64,000 nt of DNA. Origin: Raphanus sativus. Taxonomy: Eukaryota; Streptophyta; Magnoliopsida; Brassicales; Brassicaceae. This document shows, piece after piece, positions 1-15,678 of this stretch. The notes beneath the pieces were generated by a model that was not told where the DNA came from, made no database searches, and saw only the letters and a list, made by a program, of their open reading frames with translations. The position numbers and the translations under genes are program-made. The stretch's first letter is position 1; every line of letters begins with the position of its first letter. Location: the NCBI RefSeq assembly GCF_000801105.2, contig NC_079514.1, forward strand, positions 17,152,293 through 17,216,292. Reading direction: 5' to 3'.

Positions 1-22
1 TTACAAACAAAAAGCATACAAC

Positions 23-44
23 ATTCAAAGTGTGTCCTAAAAAA
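23..44. repeat. Mutator-like terminal motif at left edge
   Basis: The motif ATTCAAAGTG(TG)TCCTAAAAAA is present here, and its reverse complement is at 437-456 (TTTTTTAGGACACTTTGAAT), differing by a two-base indel. A related end, CAAAGTGTCCC, lies at 1771-1781. Such ends resemble terminal inverted repeats of plant Mutator-like elements. I infer that this is the right end of an element that starts outside the window. It carries no coding capacity. Confidence 0.35.
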
Positions 45-197
45 AACAACATCTACAAAATAAAAAAAAAACAACATCCCAATTCAATATATCTATAAAA
101 GTAATTATATATAAATCAATTTCATACAAATATGATATAAATTTATAGTATATCACTAAATAAAAATTTAACACGTTTGTAAAGCGCGGATCCGAAT

Positions 198-202
198 CTA
201 GT
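198..202. mobile_element. possible Helitron 3' terminus (CTAGT)
   Basis: A GC-rich stretch, GCGCGGATCCGAAT, is followed by CTAGT in AT-rich surroundings. Plant Helitrons end in a short GC-rich hairpin followed by CTRR before a T. The hairpin here is weak (CGGATCCG only) and I could not find a 5' TC end, so this is tentative. Confidence 0.25.
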
Positions 203-441
203 AACTAAATTATACATCAAAAGCTACGTCCTAACCAATCATCCCTTGAGTTGTATTTATTAGTTAGCTAGAAGAATCTGCATAAAATAATCTTAACAAA
301 TCTTTTATAAAAACAATATTAACAAACGTATAAAGCTACCCCTTTTTTAATCAAACCCGTATAAAGCTACCCTTTGAGTTCTGCTTTTTGTCAGGGAATG
401 ATTGATGTTGAAGCGATTTTAATCAGGGAAAGTTAATTTTT

Positions 442-1781
442 TAGGACACTTTGAATTAGGAGTGTCACACTAGAATTTTTACAAGATGTTTTGTCAAATT
501 AGGATTTTAATTTTTGTAAATACTAAATGCCCTTAAAATCTCAATTTTGTAATTGAATTATAATTATAAATAATAATTTTTGTAATAGATTTATCATTTA
601 AAACATTTAAGAAGCAAAAAAAAATTAAAAAAGGGAGAACAAAAGAGATCCCATTTATCGAGTAAAAGGAATCGACACCCTAATTATTTTTTACCGTTTT
701 CTCCGCCGACCTTGCTCCCATGGCGATCTATGAGGTTTCTGTTTTCATCTTCTTCTTTATCTTCTGAGATTATTGTCTCCATCTTTGCTTGATGTCCTTT
801 TTAACCTCTTTGATTTTGTATTGTGTCATGTGAAGATGGTTTATAGTCTCTTCAATTTTATTTTGTATTTGATTTGATAGGTTATTTTCTTTTGTTCTTG
901 ATTAGATCATTTGCTAATGGTGGTCATTAAATCGGAGTCACCAAATTTATTCACGTTTTATAAATTTTGAAAGCTTGAAATTGGAAGATACATGCTAAAT
1001 CTACAAATTAAAATCATACCCAGCAAGAAAAACACAAAATAATGGATTAAATCAATCAAATAAAATATGGTGGCTCTGTAAAAATGTCTATGTAACCCTA
1101 AAAGCTGTTGATGAAGATGATGACTTATTTACGGTTATGCCATTAATAAAAATAAACACTAAAAAGAGCAAAACGCGTTACTTGGGTATCGAACCTGACA
1201 ACCGAACAATGGAAGTTTCCATATTTTCACGATTTGCCTAGAATACGCATACTACCTATCCAGAACACCGTATAATAGGTGTGAACTGTATTCTACCTTT
1301 AGGTGTCATATAAGGTAAAAGGTATAACAGGTTATGACACGTAATGTAGCGGAGCTCTGTGACTGAGTTGTGGTTATATCTCGTTTTCTAGCTGAAGGTA
1401 CACCAAAGACATTTTTCTTGATTATAACGTAACTGATTCTATCTTTGCCAGGGTATAAAAGAAAGGTTATATACTTATATTACAGTATATAGCTTGGATA
1501 TATCAGTGTTTTAAACTTAGAATCCGAATTATAAACTAAGTAGACTGCCAGGATGAGTATTCTAACTGTAGACAGAAGATAAAATAAAATATGATTCAAA
1601 TTTTTTTTAAAAAAAATTAAACTTATATATTGTCATACTTATGTTTCCTACAGTTTTAATCTTTTTTTATATTTTTAAAACTCTACTTACTATTTTTCTC
1701 ATAAAACAAAGGTAAAATATGTCCAAAATTGCTAAAAGTATGAAAAGTCTTGTTGTGACAAACAAAAGTTCAAAGTGTCCC
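442..1781. mobile_element. putative non-autonomous Mutator-like element
   Basis: The left end reads AGGACACTTTGAATTAGG, followed by GTGTCACA. The right end, reverse-complemented, reads GGGACACTTTGAAC, followed by TTGTTTGTCACAAC. These are imperfect terminal inverted repeats. The 9-bp flanks (AATTTTTTA and ATTTTTCTA) agree at 7 of 9 positions, which is weak in AT-rich DNA. No transposase-like frame lies inside. At 661-755 there is a CT-rich stretch with an ATG (MAIYE, then GTTTCTG) that could be a captured or real first exon, but I cannot support a gene. Confidence 0.35.
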
Positions 1782-2839
1782 ATTTTTCTAATTTTCCTTT
1801 TAATCAATTACCCATAATTCTATTTCTTACGGCTATCTTGTAAAGATTCACATCTATCTTTCCAGTCAAAAGCAAAAGGGAGAGAACTTCATTTTTTAGT
1901 ATTAGTGCAAAAAGGAACAGATGCGAAATTGGGTATTTGTTTCCTTATAAAAAATTAAGACCTCCTATTTACTTTGACTAATTCACTGACTATTTTTGCC
2001 CCTCTTATTCTAGATTAATGCTCTTATTCTAGATTAATGCTGGCAATAAAATTGTAATGAGTTTTGACTTATGAGACCAGTTCACTTTCTTCCCCTCGTG
2101 ATGATGAGATTTCTTGCTTCCAAATCTCTGGTAATTTTCACGTGAGATGTTCGAGTGGGGATATTTGGATATAGTCAACTCGATCATTTACTAAATTTAC
2201 TAAATGGGATACCAATACAAAAGAACATATATCCACCAAATTTTAGCAAAAATAAAAAAGAACATATATTCCTACGGTTTACGGAGAGGGTAGCCTTTCA
2301 CTTTTTAAAGACTAAAACAGTAATACCCTAGTGATTTCGGAAAACCTTTTATTGTAGAGACGTTAGCAGAATATCAAAGTGGCTTTCTAGCAGCCAAAAA
2401 GTCTCATTATTACCTTTCGTTTGTTTGTATTTCTCTACGAAACTCGGTTTTCAGAAAATGCTGAAAAGTAATGCAGATCAGAATATGTACTTCATATCTC
2501 GTATCTACGCAACGAATTGGAATAAGCATTGTTATTCCCTTTTGAAACGTTTTCACATTATGAACAACACTTTGAAATTGTTGATTCAATTTTTTTTAAA
2601 ATAAAAACCACTATATAACGCTATGAATCCTTAGCAATGTTATAATTTTTAATAGATGTACGGACTAACTAGTCTTTCAGAATACATTGATAGTACTTGA
2701 TTCTGTGGAATATAATCAATATTGCTAGTGACATTTTAGTGTTGTTACATCAAATATTCTAATCTAGAAAAGAAACAATATGTGTGTAAGTTATAAACTG
2801 ATCGTGTTTAATAAGATGCCCTAAAAATTAATCTTTTAG

Positions 2840-3068
2840 TTATTCCCACTGTTCTGAAATATAAGATGTTTTAGGTTAAACGCAAAAAAAAAATAAGAAG
2901 TTTACTTTTTATCTAAAGTGTACCAATTAAACTATAAGATTTATAACTATTAGATCATATAATATAATCGGTTGCATAGTTTTTGATAGAGTTAAAATTC
3001 AATTGAAAATATAAAAAACATCTTACATTTTGAAACATAAAAAACTCTTACATTTCAACATGGAGAGA
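2840..3068. mobile_element. degenerate Stowaway-like MITE
   Basis: The left side has CTGTTCTGAAATATAAGATGTTTTAG. The right side has the mirror form AAACATCTTACATTTTGAAACA, followed by a second copy of the terminal motif. The AT-rich interior and Tc1/mariner-type wording of the ends (compare CTCCGTTTC) suggest an old Stowaway copy. The ends are too decayed to fix the TA target sites. Confidence 0.4.
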
Positions 3069-3495
3069 TTTTATTAGCTACAGCTATTACATTGTTTGAT
3101 CAAACTATTACAACTTATAATAATATTATCAACAACAATCTTGATCAAACAATGTAGAGTATTTATCAGCTACAGCTAGAAGTATTAAAAAAATTACTTG
3201 ACATAGACTCCATATACAGATTGTTGAAATAGAGGAGAAGGAATATAAATGTTCTCATTTATTTGGTGGAGGACCAAAGATGGACCAAAAAAACAACTTA
3301 GCCAATCGCACTTCAGGCAAGCAAGAAGAAACTATATGGGCCAGTTACAGTGTTTCATTTATTATGAAAGTTATTTGGACCAATTTTATCATATACAAGA
3401 GTGAAGTGAGGAATTTCGCATAATGGTATTTGAAAATTTGATAACTATTGTTATTTCATATGCATTTAGTTTTTATCTTAAAATATTAGTTAATA

Positions 3496-3742
3496 CTCCA
3501 TCCGTTTCTAAATAGACGATGTTTTAGGAAATTTTTAATGTTTCAAAATAGATGATGTTTTCATATATTAATGTACTTTTTCATTTTATTAAAAATTGTG
3601 TGACTAATGATATTTTGTAGTCTATTTTGCAATTGATTGAGTAATTTTTAATTTATATTCTAATGATATTTTAAAATAAAAAGAAAGTTTCTTAATAGTT
3701 GTTCACAATCCTAAAAATTCATCTATTTTGGAACAGAAGGAG
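3496..3742. mobile_element. Stowaway MITE with TA target duplication
   Basis: This 247-bp element starts CTCCATCCGTTTCTAAATAG. Its other end, reverse-complemented, reads CTCCTTCTGTTCCAAAATAG. TA flanks both ends (3494-3495 and 3743-3744). CTCC-TCCGTTTC ends with a TA duplication are the hallmark of Stowaway (Tc1/mariner) MITEs. It has no coding capacity and relied on a mariner-type transposase in trans. Confidence 0.8.
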
Positions 3743-3744
3743 TA

Positions 3745-4900
3745 TGTTCCATTACAATGATCTTTCGCTTAGTTAACAGCTTGTGGAGTTTTAGAAAACT
3801 AAATACAAATATCATTGCAATTTTGAATTCGACCATTTAAATTGCCTGGTCTACATATATCTTTCAAAATTCAAAAGTACTTACATGATTCGTTTAACAC
3901 ATAGGAAATAAAATATATAGTGTTATACTTACTATATCAATCTAAGTTGGTCATTGTCAACATGTATAATTTTGATCATTATGTGTATAATTTCTGATGA
4001 TATGCTAGTGTATAGATCAACATTCCTTTTAAGTGGTTGATAAGAGAGACTATAAATTATTAATCTCCGAGTCATCATTCCAATGGAGTGTTTATAAAGG
4101 TTACTTGCCCTCTCATGTCTTAATAGTTTAGGGTTCAAATGCAAGCCAAGGTTTTAGTCACATCATTTACAAATATGGTATCCATCATTTTTCAACATAT
4201 GCTTCGTCTTAAATCAAGTAGAACGTACAAAGTTATTGTGTGCATTACTGAAACATCAACATCTACAAAGAGCATGAGATTGAAAAAAAATATATACGAT
4301 GCTCTCTTTCTGTAAACTTTACTTGCTAGCTAGAACCAGTCCTAATCTAGCGCAAACATGGACTTTCGGCTTCCATTCTAGCAAGTAATTAATTTGCCAA
4401 AATAATATAGAAAAGTGTAGTTATTTAGTAAACAACTTGTACGGATAAAGGAAAGTGGGTCAAGTTTTCCTTGTTGAATGAAACTGTATCATTAAAATCT
4501 TAGAACCGGTTCTACTGCTAATATATATATAAACTAATTAGTTTCTTCTTCAAAATACCAAAAAAAAAATCCCTACATAATTCTTCATTTCATGAGTTTT
4601 GTTCTTGTGGTTTTACTAATAGTGATAGAGCCTCTTAATTTGATTTGATCTGAAAATATAGATGGTTTCTGCAAAATTTAAATACAAAATATATGAAAAC
4701 TATTGAGAAAACTTCCGAGAAGAAAGCCTAGTCTGCCAAATTGATGGAGGATAATATGAGACTTGCGTAAGAAAAGCTTCTTAAATGGCGTGGCTATATG
4801 AAAGCCCATCATAAGCCCGTTGTATTCGTATGCCAACTAATACGATGCCGTTTTAGCGAATGACGAAATTAACCTTTGACCGATCACGAAAAAGTCTTCC
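3745..4900. other. intergenic DNA upstream of LARP6
   Basis: This is AT-rich sequence with short frames only and no recognisable coding similarity. It contains low-complexity A and T runs. I see no RNA gene or transposon end here. Confidence 0.6.
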
Positions 4901-4903
4901 TCA

Positions 4904-4910
4904 TATAAAA
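4904..4910 (+). promoter_or_regulatory. candidate TATA box of LARP6
   Basis: TATAAAA lies 174 bp upstream of the LARP6 start codon. A purine-rich then CT-rich leader follows (4911-5080), which is typical of plant 5' UTRs. This is inferred from position and sequence only. Confidence 0.5.
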
Positions 4911-5083
4911 AGAGGAAGAAGGAGAAGACGCGTCGGCTGAGAGGTGAGAGGAAGAGAGAAGACGACACGACAAGAAAGAAAAAAGAGGGGGCAGGGCGGG
5001 ACGGGAGGTTTCCTTTTTTCTTTTCCAACTCAATTCTTCTCCGGCGAGATCTTCCTCGGTCTCTTCCTCTTCTCTCCGTGAAT

Positions 5084-7801
5084 ATGGAAACGCCTTCCGT
5101 CTCCACCGCCAAACCGCAAGCAGTTGAAGACGCGGTTGCCTCAACCGCCGATATTTCCCAATCGCAGCCACAGCCACAGCCGCAACCGCTGTCACATGAA
5201 CTCGATGCTTCACCAGTTGCTGGATCTTCCGATGTTGTTGTTGTCTCAGATGATGATTTCGACCACGAGAGAAACATGGGCGAGGATCGCGATCACGATC
5301 ACGGCGATAATCCGATCGATACCGACGGTTCTGTTGTTCCAGATGATGATGAGTTGAAGCAGAAGATCATCAGACAGGTAAGGCGTCTATGCTCTTTTCT
5401 TTTTCTTGTTTTCTTGAAAACATTTGGTTTTAGTGTTCTGTCTCTTTCAACGTTAGTTAGTTTTGCTTTAAGATTTAAGTTTTTGATTGATTCTTCCTTT
5501 TAATTTTTTTGTTGTTGCAGGTTGAGTACTACTTTAGTGACGAGAATTTGCCTACTGACAAGTTTCTTCTTAATGCTCTGAAGAAGAACAAGAAAGGCTT
5601 TGGTGAGTACTTATCTCCTTTGACTTTGAAACGAGTAATAGTGCCTTCATTTTGTTACTAGCGTTGAGAAAATTCGCTTTTGTAGTTGTTTGTTTTCTGA
5701 CATTTGAAAAATGGACTACTGAAAGTTTTTGACCATTGCTTGATATGCAGTTGACTTAAAAAAAAAACACTCTTGGATTGATATTTTGCTACTGATAAAC
5801 TAAAATGTGTACGTACTTAAAGGAAAACTTTACTTCTTGGCTTCTGCATCAAACTTCTGGTGATGGACTGAATGAGTATAGATGTTGGCTTGCTGATAAA
5901 ATCTTTGTTGTTATAATGAAATTGTACTAAAATGTTGTTATTCATAACTTATATATATCATAATTTGTGTATGAAAATTGTAAAGAATCATGTCAATGGC
6001 TTTCTTTTTTCCTATGCTATGCAGTTCCCATATCTACCATTGCTACATTCCATAAAATGAAGAAGCTTACGCGCGACCTTGATTTAATAGTATCTGCCTT
6101 GAAGGAATCGTCATTTCTTGTAAGCGTATTCATAGTATCTAAAAGTAGTATGAATGGAAAATAGCTGGGAGTAATAATATAGCGATAGGGAAGTAGAATA
6201 AAATATCAGATCTGGTCCAACCTGCAGGTTGTCAGCTCGGATGGGAAGAAGGTGAAGCGTCTGAGTCCACTTCCTGAGGTCAGGGATCCAAAGGTATTAT
6301 TTGCCTCAAACATTAACCTTCTCTCTCGGTCTAACTCATGTCTTGTGTATTTACTTCCTTTTTGGATTATATTCGCTCCTAATCTTGTGCTCCATAGATT
6401 TTCACTGTTTTGGTAGAAAATTTGCCGGACGATCATTCCGAGGAGAACATTCGTGCTATATTTGGTAAAGCTGGAAGGTAGACCTTGACTTTATCTATCT
6501 TTTCATTTACTCCTTTACATCTTAGTTATATCATTTATTCATACTGCTGATTAATATTTTTTTTTCCAACAATAGCATTAAAAGTGTATCCATATGTGAT
6601 CCAAATGCTGCTGAAGAATCAGAGAAGGGTTGTAAGAAGGACAAATTCATCCGTACCAGAGTAAGGAACTTCATAAACTTCATGGAGCATATATGGAACC
6701 ATAGTAACGTTTTGTTTTTTATTTATACGCAGCTAAGTAATTAGCTTTTTCTTCTTTTGGCCATAGTTACATGCATTTGTGGAATATGAAACAGTGGAGG
6801 CAGCTGAGAAAGCGGTGAGTGTCAATTAAAAAGTTACACGAAATGCATCTTGTTATAGTTAGCTCTATTTAGGAATGGGTGTCTTTATCTACTTTGATTA
6901 ACTGGTGTAGGCCGCTACACTGAATAACGAGCAAGACTGGAGAAATGGGTTGCGAGTTAAGCTTCTTGAACAAGCAGTAAGTAATTCCTGAAAAATCTTT
7001 AACTTAAGCATACATACTGAATCAAACGATAGCTTTTATAAAATTATACTTTATTCACCATAGGTAAAGTATGCACAGAGGAGACCAGCTAGGAAGGAAG
7101 TAGATTCAGAGAAGGACAATACAGGCCGAATGCATGATCAAACTGGAGGAGAGAACAAAAAGGCAAATGAACATCAGCATCACCATCATTCTGATACTCC
7201 GGCTGATAATGTAAGTTGAATATTATTTCTATTGCTAGATCTCATGGCCTATCTTTCATTTCTTTGTCTAAACATTTGATTGAATGTCATGGAATTCAAC
7301 ATTACCGTCTGGAATAGTTTAGGAATTGATCAAATTGATTCTACTAACGCGCACAGTTATGATGTGCGACTAAGCTAGGATACAAAACAAGTTGTTTATA
7401 ACGGAAGATGTGTCTTTTTAACCATTTTCAGGATGCGGGGGATAAAAATGGGAACAAAACCAGAGGTCGGGGACGGGGAAGGCGACAGAATCATCAAGGC
7501 AGCAACAGTAGTGGTACTTTCTTTAGTAAAATCCATATTCGTACCACAATGGAAGATGGTAATGAAATTCTGAGACTTTCGCTTTCTTTTGTTTTGGGAA
7601 TATGCCACAGGACATGGAACTTCACCATCAAACTCATCATCGTTCCATCATAATTATAATCAGCACCATCATCATCCGGTGGATGTCTCAAAGCGTCCGC
7701 CCGGCCCGAGAATGCCTGATGGGACGAGAGGGTTCACAATGGGGCGTGGTAAACCGCTTCCTACTCCTCCCACGTCTGCTCAAACTAACCAAGAAGTTTG
7801 A
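5084..7801 (+). CDS. LARP6A: La-related protein 6 (LARP6a-type)
   Basis: RNA-binding protein of the LARP6 family, expected to bind mRNAs in the cytoplasm and act in translation or stability control. I read 11 exons: 5084-5377, 5521-5602, 6025-6119, 6228-6293, 6398-6477, 6576-6660, 6767-6814, 6911-6976, 7064-7210, 7432-7513, 7611-7801. They sum to 1,236 nt (411 aa), and every junction has GT/AG. The acidic, Q/P-rich N-terminus precedes a La motif at about residues 95-175 (VEYYFSDENLPTDKFLL). An RRM follows at about 180-272 (IFTVLVENLP), then an RG-rich patch at 332-339, and a C-terminal SUZ-C motif at 376-397 (RPPGPRMPDGTRGF). His-rich tracts (HHHH) flank the RG patch. The ATG at 5084 is the first in frame; the upstream GTG at 5078 is not a start. 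The gene is intact, and the order of domains matches plant LARP6. The choice among A, B and C paralogues rests on the MCM3/KAS I neighbourhood. Confidence 0.88.
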
Positions 7802-8666
7802 TGGGTTTCTCATGTGTGTGGTTGCGTTTCGCTTAAAGTGTGAAAACATATGTAAGTAGTTATGAACAGAGATGTTGTGTGGGATTTGGGTGTTCTTTTG
7901 GCATCTGCAAGTACTCTGAATCCTCACTTGGGTATTCTAGCTTTTGTGTTGTTGTGAATGTTAAGTCTTTCTTGAATGGAAATTAAAGGGAATCCAATCT
8001 ATTTGATTACATGGTCTCTTGTTCTTTTGTTGTTTCCTGTATTTTTTTAGTTGCGTTAATTACTCAACATATACTGATACAGTTTTAGCTATAAATAATA
8101 TTAGTAATAAAATAAATTTACTGATTTCTCAAATTATCGATGAAGCCGGTGTGAAGACATCTGGGATCCCAAGTTCATGAACCACAGCGGACATGCTGAT
8201 CTAGACTCCAATGGGAGAGAATAATTTTAAGAACTGGAGATTCCCTTAAACGACAGTTCATAACATCATTTACCAATTTGGGAAGAAGAACGACAGTTCA
8301 TAACATCATTTACCAATTTTTTTTTTTTTGAATGATCATTTACCAATTTGGGAAGAAGAACCGTCTCTTAGCCTTGGTTAGTGGTTACCATTTTACTGAT
8401 TTCTCTGCGGGGTAACAAATAATCATGCAAGGCTGAATGAGTTGAGAACTTAATGAAGAGGTTGCATGGTTCACGTACACAAGATCTTTAGGAAGAAAGC
8501 GACACTGACTAGCAATAGATTTGTGTTTTTTGCTTAAATAATAGATGCAAAGACGAATTAAAAAGAAATACTTTGGTCCCCAATAGCTTCTCTTCTCCCA
8601 GTACTACACTACTTTTGAGTTCTCTAATAAGAGGAAACTACTTTAAGTGCATGTCTTCATGAAGGA
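7802..8666. other. intergenic region between LARP6 and MCM3 3' ends
   Basis: The two genes converge here. The LARP6 3' UTR probably occupies the first 200 bp. A local duplication lies at 8249-8360, where a unit of about 40 bp (TCATAACATCATTTACCAAT and following GGGAAGAAGAAC) occurs twice, with a partial third copy after a T-run. No gene is seen. Confidence 0.6.
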
Positions 8667-12291
<3,625 letters not shown>

Positions 12292-12411
12292 TTCTTACCA
12301 AAAATCAACCAAATCTCCTTTCTTCCTTTGAACTCGGACTAGTGAGTGATTGACTGATGAATGATTCATATACCTAAAGGCACAAAAGGAGAAGGGTTTA
12401 GTGTTGTTGTG

Positions 12412-12449
12412 GCGGGAAATTGTGAGATGACCTGTTCCCTTTTTGGCGG
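12412..12449 (-). promoter_or_regulatory. two E2F-type sites in the MCM3 promoter
   Basis: The minus strand carries TTTCCCGC at 12412-12419, a perfect TTTSSCGC E2F site 121 bp upstream of the MCM3 ATG. The plus strand carries TTTGGCGG at 12442-12449, which fits WTTSSCSS. The Arabidopsis MCM3 promoter is known to have two E2F sites with separate roles in cell-cycle and meristem expression. The same arrangement here suggests conserved G1/S control. Confidence 0.75.
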
Positions 12450-14944
12450 GATGATTACAGAGTTGTGTTGGGCCTGATTTTAATTGGGCTTTTATGTACG
12501 CGCGTTGATTGAACCAACCAGGCCTCGGTATTTATAGTTATATCCAAAAAAATATCTAATCCGATTTGTAAAGATATCTTAATGGACTTGTAGAGCCGTA
12601 ATTTGATATCAGATATCATTCAAATTCCATTCTTAGTCAGGAAAGCTGATGTTTCATTGATTTTCACATAAAATAAGTTGTGCATCTAATTTCGAGTTTT
12701 TGGAAGATTTCCGATCAAAATATTGTGCATTTTGGTGTAAGCAAATCCAATGTTGCGCCTTTTACATATGAATTGACGTAATGAGGTATCGGATGGAAAA
12801 CCTCTGTTTGGCAAAAGAAAAGAAATCACTAGAAGCGTTACTTGAAAAGAAAAATTACTAGAATATGCGTGTGTGATTTGGAAAAAATAAATTACTAAAA
12901 TATGGACTAGTGTTGTGTATTTTAATGAGTGAATTTGCTCAAAATCCTAAAAAAAGTTGGATATTAGGGATTTGCTATAGGAGAAGGAGGAAATAGTAGT
13001 GATATGGAGAAGAAAAGTGGGAGGATTTAGTGTGTGGGATGCAAATAGGGTGAGTTTGGTGGGTAGGGAGTGCAATTATTCTATTTTAATCGGCTGTGTG
13101 TTTTTATTTTAAAAACACAGTAGCTATGTAATATAACCATTTTTCATAATTCTATTTTTGATCAAAACACTAAATCTCTAATCAGATCTTTCTCCCTCTT
13201 CAAAACTAAACCCTAAACCCCCCTCCCCCATGGATTAGTGAACTCATGGACAAATATTTAATTTCTATACTTTTCAAATTTGAAAAAAAAATATTTTAGA
13301 AACGTTTTTAAACCTTATTTTAATGATTTTCGTGAAAATATGAAAAAAACAGTTTTTTGATTTTTGAAATATTTTTATCAAATTCTATAAATCAAATAAA
13401 AAATATTCACGTTTCCGATTTAATTTTATGATTTTTCGTTAGATATATAAAATTAAAAGAAGAAAACTGTCTAATAGAGAATGAGAATTGAGATATAGGG
13501 ACATGAGAGGAATTTCCTCTAGGGAAGTGAAGGAAACTCGCGCTTCCGGCCTTCGTTTTTATAATAACTATTTCAGGCGTTAAATTTTAGAGATCTACAA
13601 GTAATCTAGTGGTAATGTAAATGTGTTTTTAGAAAAGATGTGCAGTGTCGCACACAAAAAAAAAAAGAAAAAAGATGTGCAGTTCGAACCTTGTGGCTTC
13701 ATTTCCTTTGGATCATACTTTTAGAATTTTTTAGTTTAATGGGCCTTAATTTTTTTAATTGCTTCTGGTCTTACTATTCTCAAGTCCGACACTGGATATT
13801 AAGATGTTGTATTGGTTCTTTCATTCCACTATTTAGGTCTGATTTTGCATTAGTGGAAAAAACATAATCAATGTTTTAATATCCGACACTGGATATTAAG
13901 ATGTTTAATTGCTTCTTGTCTTACTATTCCCCAAAGTTTTCAATTTAGTAAGGTAAAAAAAAAATTGAACAAAAAAAAGTAAGGTCAAAATTATATAGAC
14001 TTACGTGTGTATAATATGAAATGTAATGATTGTAGTCTCCTTGGATATGTTGTAAAAGGGCTGTTTATTTTATTTTTCTCTTTTCATGTTCTTTCTTTTT
14101 TTTTTTGTAACTGGCTTCTCTTTTCATGTTCTTTCACTGTCTATGAATCATCTCAGCAGCTTGTGATCATTTCTTAAGAAACCAACCACATAGTTTTGCT
14201 AAAAGCTATTTACATCTGCACAAAATATAACAGAAGAACAAAAAAAAAATTGTTGTTGAAGGAATAACAACCACGCACAATGGTTAATGTTAAACACATC
14301 TCATAATAAGACTACGTATAAGTTTACACTCACCTAGTACTTTCGTCTTATTTCCATGGTTTGGTAAAACATATCCTTGAAAATGAAATCATACAATATA
14401 CAAACAAAAGTATACGTACGTGATACATGTGTATATTTACTGGTGTAACGACAATTTCCGTCAGAAAAAAAAAGAGACGAGAGGGGCCGGGTGTTCTTTT
14501 TACTTTTTCAATCTTTTCCTTTTTTCACATAAAGTGTGGAAAACAATTTGCTATATTATTGAAATGCAGATTGCGTTGCACATAGATTTGATGTTTGCAA
14601 GTTTTGGTGTGAATTCTAATTTTGATTCTATTCTAATTTGAAATGGTTTTGTAAGATTTAGAGTGATCCACCATAATGTGATCCTTGGAAGATTGTTTTC
14701 CATAATAAATAATTTTTTTTTATAATTAAGAATTTAGTTATGCAGTTCAATAATTCATCAGGTCTCGTGAACACGAAAGAAAAACACAGAGACAATCAAA
14801 TTGCTTAAAATGAGAGATATGAAAATCTGTATTCATTATTTGTTGCTTAGTAATAAATACTAGAGTAGGGGGAATTGTCACATTAAATTCTGAGTGAGAA
14901 GAAAGAAGCATCAAAAAAGGATTAGGATTATTAGTTATTTAAAA
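12450..14944. other. intergenic DNA between MCM3 and cornichon fragment
   Basis: AT-rich sequence without convincing genes. A stretch at 13560-13720 has a weak box-A-like TAGTGGTAATG and box-B-like GTTCGAACC and could be a decayed SINE. Nothing else is recognisable. Short frames at 13640 and 14420 are low-complexity. Confidence 0.5.
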
Positions 14945-14951
14945 GACTTAC

Positions 14952-15117
14952 AGATGGAAGTTGTAGTACATATAAGGGAGACAAATGATTGCCATGAACC
15001 AGTGTCCTGTAAACAGATAGAATACACATAGAACTCCGGTAACACCACGTAGTTTATCCTCGACGCAGAGTCGTATGGGTTGATGTAATCAAACTCCAGA
15101 TCCACTAAACAAACAAG
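14952..15117 (-). pseudogene. cornichon-family gene fragment (one exon, frame broken)
   Basis: On the minus strand, an exon flanked by an AG acceptor (..TTTTTTTGGCAG) and a GTAAGT donor encodes [16 protein letters not shown]. It then continues, in another frame, with GVLCVFYL and [17 protein letters not shown]. These are signature stretches of cornichon proteins, the ER cargo receptors for COPII export. The expected segment between INxVVLP and GVLC is missing about 17 nt, which breaks the frame. No other cornichon exon was found on either side of the adjacent CACTA element. The fragment ends 75 bp from that element. It is a gene relic rather than a working gene. Confidence 0.8.
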
Positions 15118-15214
15118 CTGCCAAAAAAATGAAAAATATATATTTTTTATTTCTTCTTCTATCTCTCAAAACATTTTGGGTTATTAACCAACACTACGAG
15201 AAAAATAGTGAAAT

Positions 15215-15575
15215 TCTGACGACCATTCCGACGGAAAGCGAAGTCGTCGGACTATTCCGACCATATTCCGACGACATACCGACGAAATCCAAAAACACGG
15301 GTTCGTCGGTATTTCGTCGGAATAGTCCGACAAACTTCCGATGAAGGGCGGTCGTCGGAATATTCCGACGAATATTCCGATGAAAGCCCGACAAAAATTA
15401 TAACCGTTACATTCGTCGGAATTCCGTCGGAAAATACCGACGCCGTTCCGACGGAAGCTCTCGACCGTTGGCGAGAAAGAATATGCCCGTTTATAGCCGT
15501 TAGACATTTTAAAAAACCGACGGAATTCCGACGGATTTTTTATATTTTGTCGGAATTACGTCGGAATGGCGTCGG
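15215..15575. repeat. left sub-terminal repeats of CACTA element
   Basis: Many copies of a motif of about 9 bp, TTCCGACGA or its complement TCGTCGGAA, with variants such as TTCCGACGG, lie in both orientations. In En/Spm the sub-terminal repeats bind the TNPA protein. The matching right array is at 19977-20405. Further arrays occur internally at 16690-16835 and 17165-17375. Confidence 0.85.
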
Positions 15576-15594
15576 ATTGCCGTAAGCATTTTCC

Positions 15595-15601
15595 TATAAA
15601 T
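15595..15601 (+). promoter_or_regulatory. candidate TATA box of CACTA transposase gene
   Basis: TATAAAT lies 84 bp upstream of the transposase ATG. It is followed by a CT-rich leader with repeated CTCATTC, and sits directly inside the left sub-terminal array. Confidence 0.55.
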
Positions 15602-15678
15602 GCAACCTCTCCTCATTCATCTCATTCACTCCTCATTCTCTCTTCATTCTCTCTTATCATAAGAAATTCGAAAAAATC

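Noticed and set aside
4837..5277. Minus-strand frame of 146 codons over the LARP6 first exon
   Set aside because: It overlaps a real exon in antisense and consists of low-complexity Ser/Cys/Arg runs.
5967..6164. Separate 65-codon gene inside LARP6
   Set aside because: It is the LARP6 third exon read through its flanking introns.
15184..15507. Frames rich in FRRNSDE in the CACTA ends
   Set aside because: They are products of reading the CCGACGA sub-terminal repeats and occur on both strands and in several frames.
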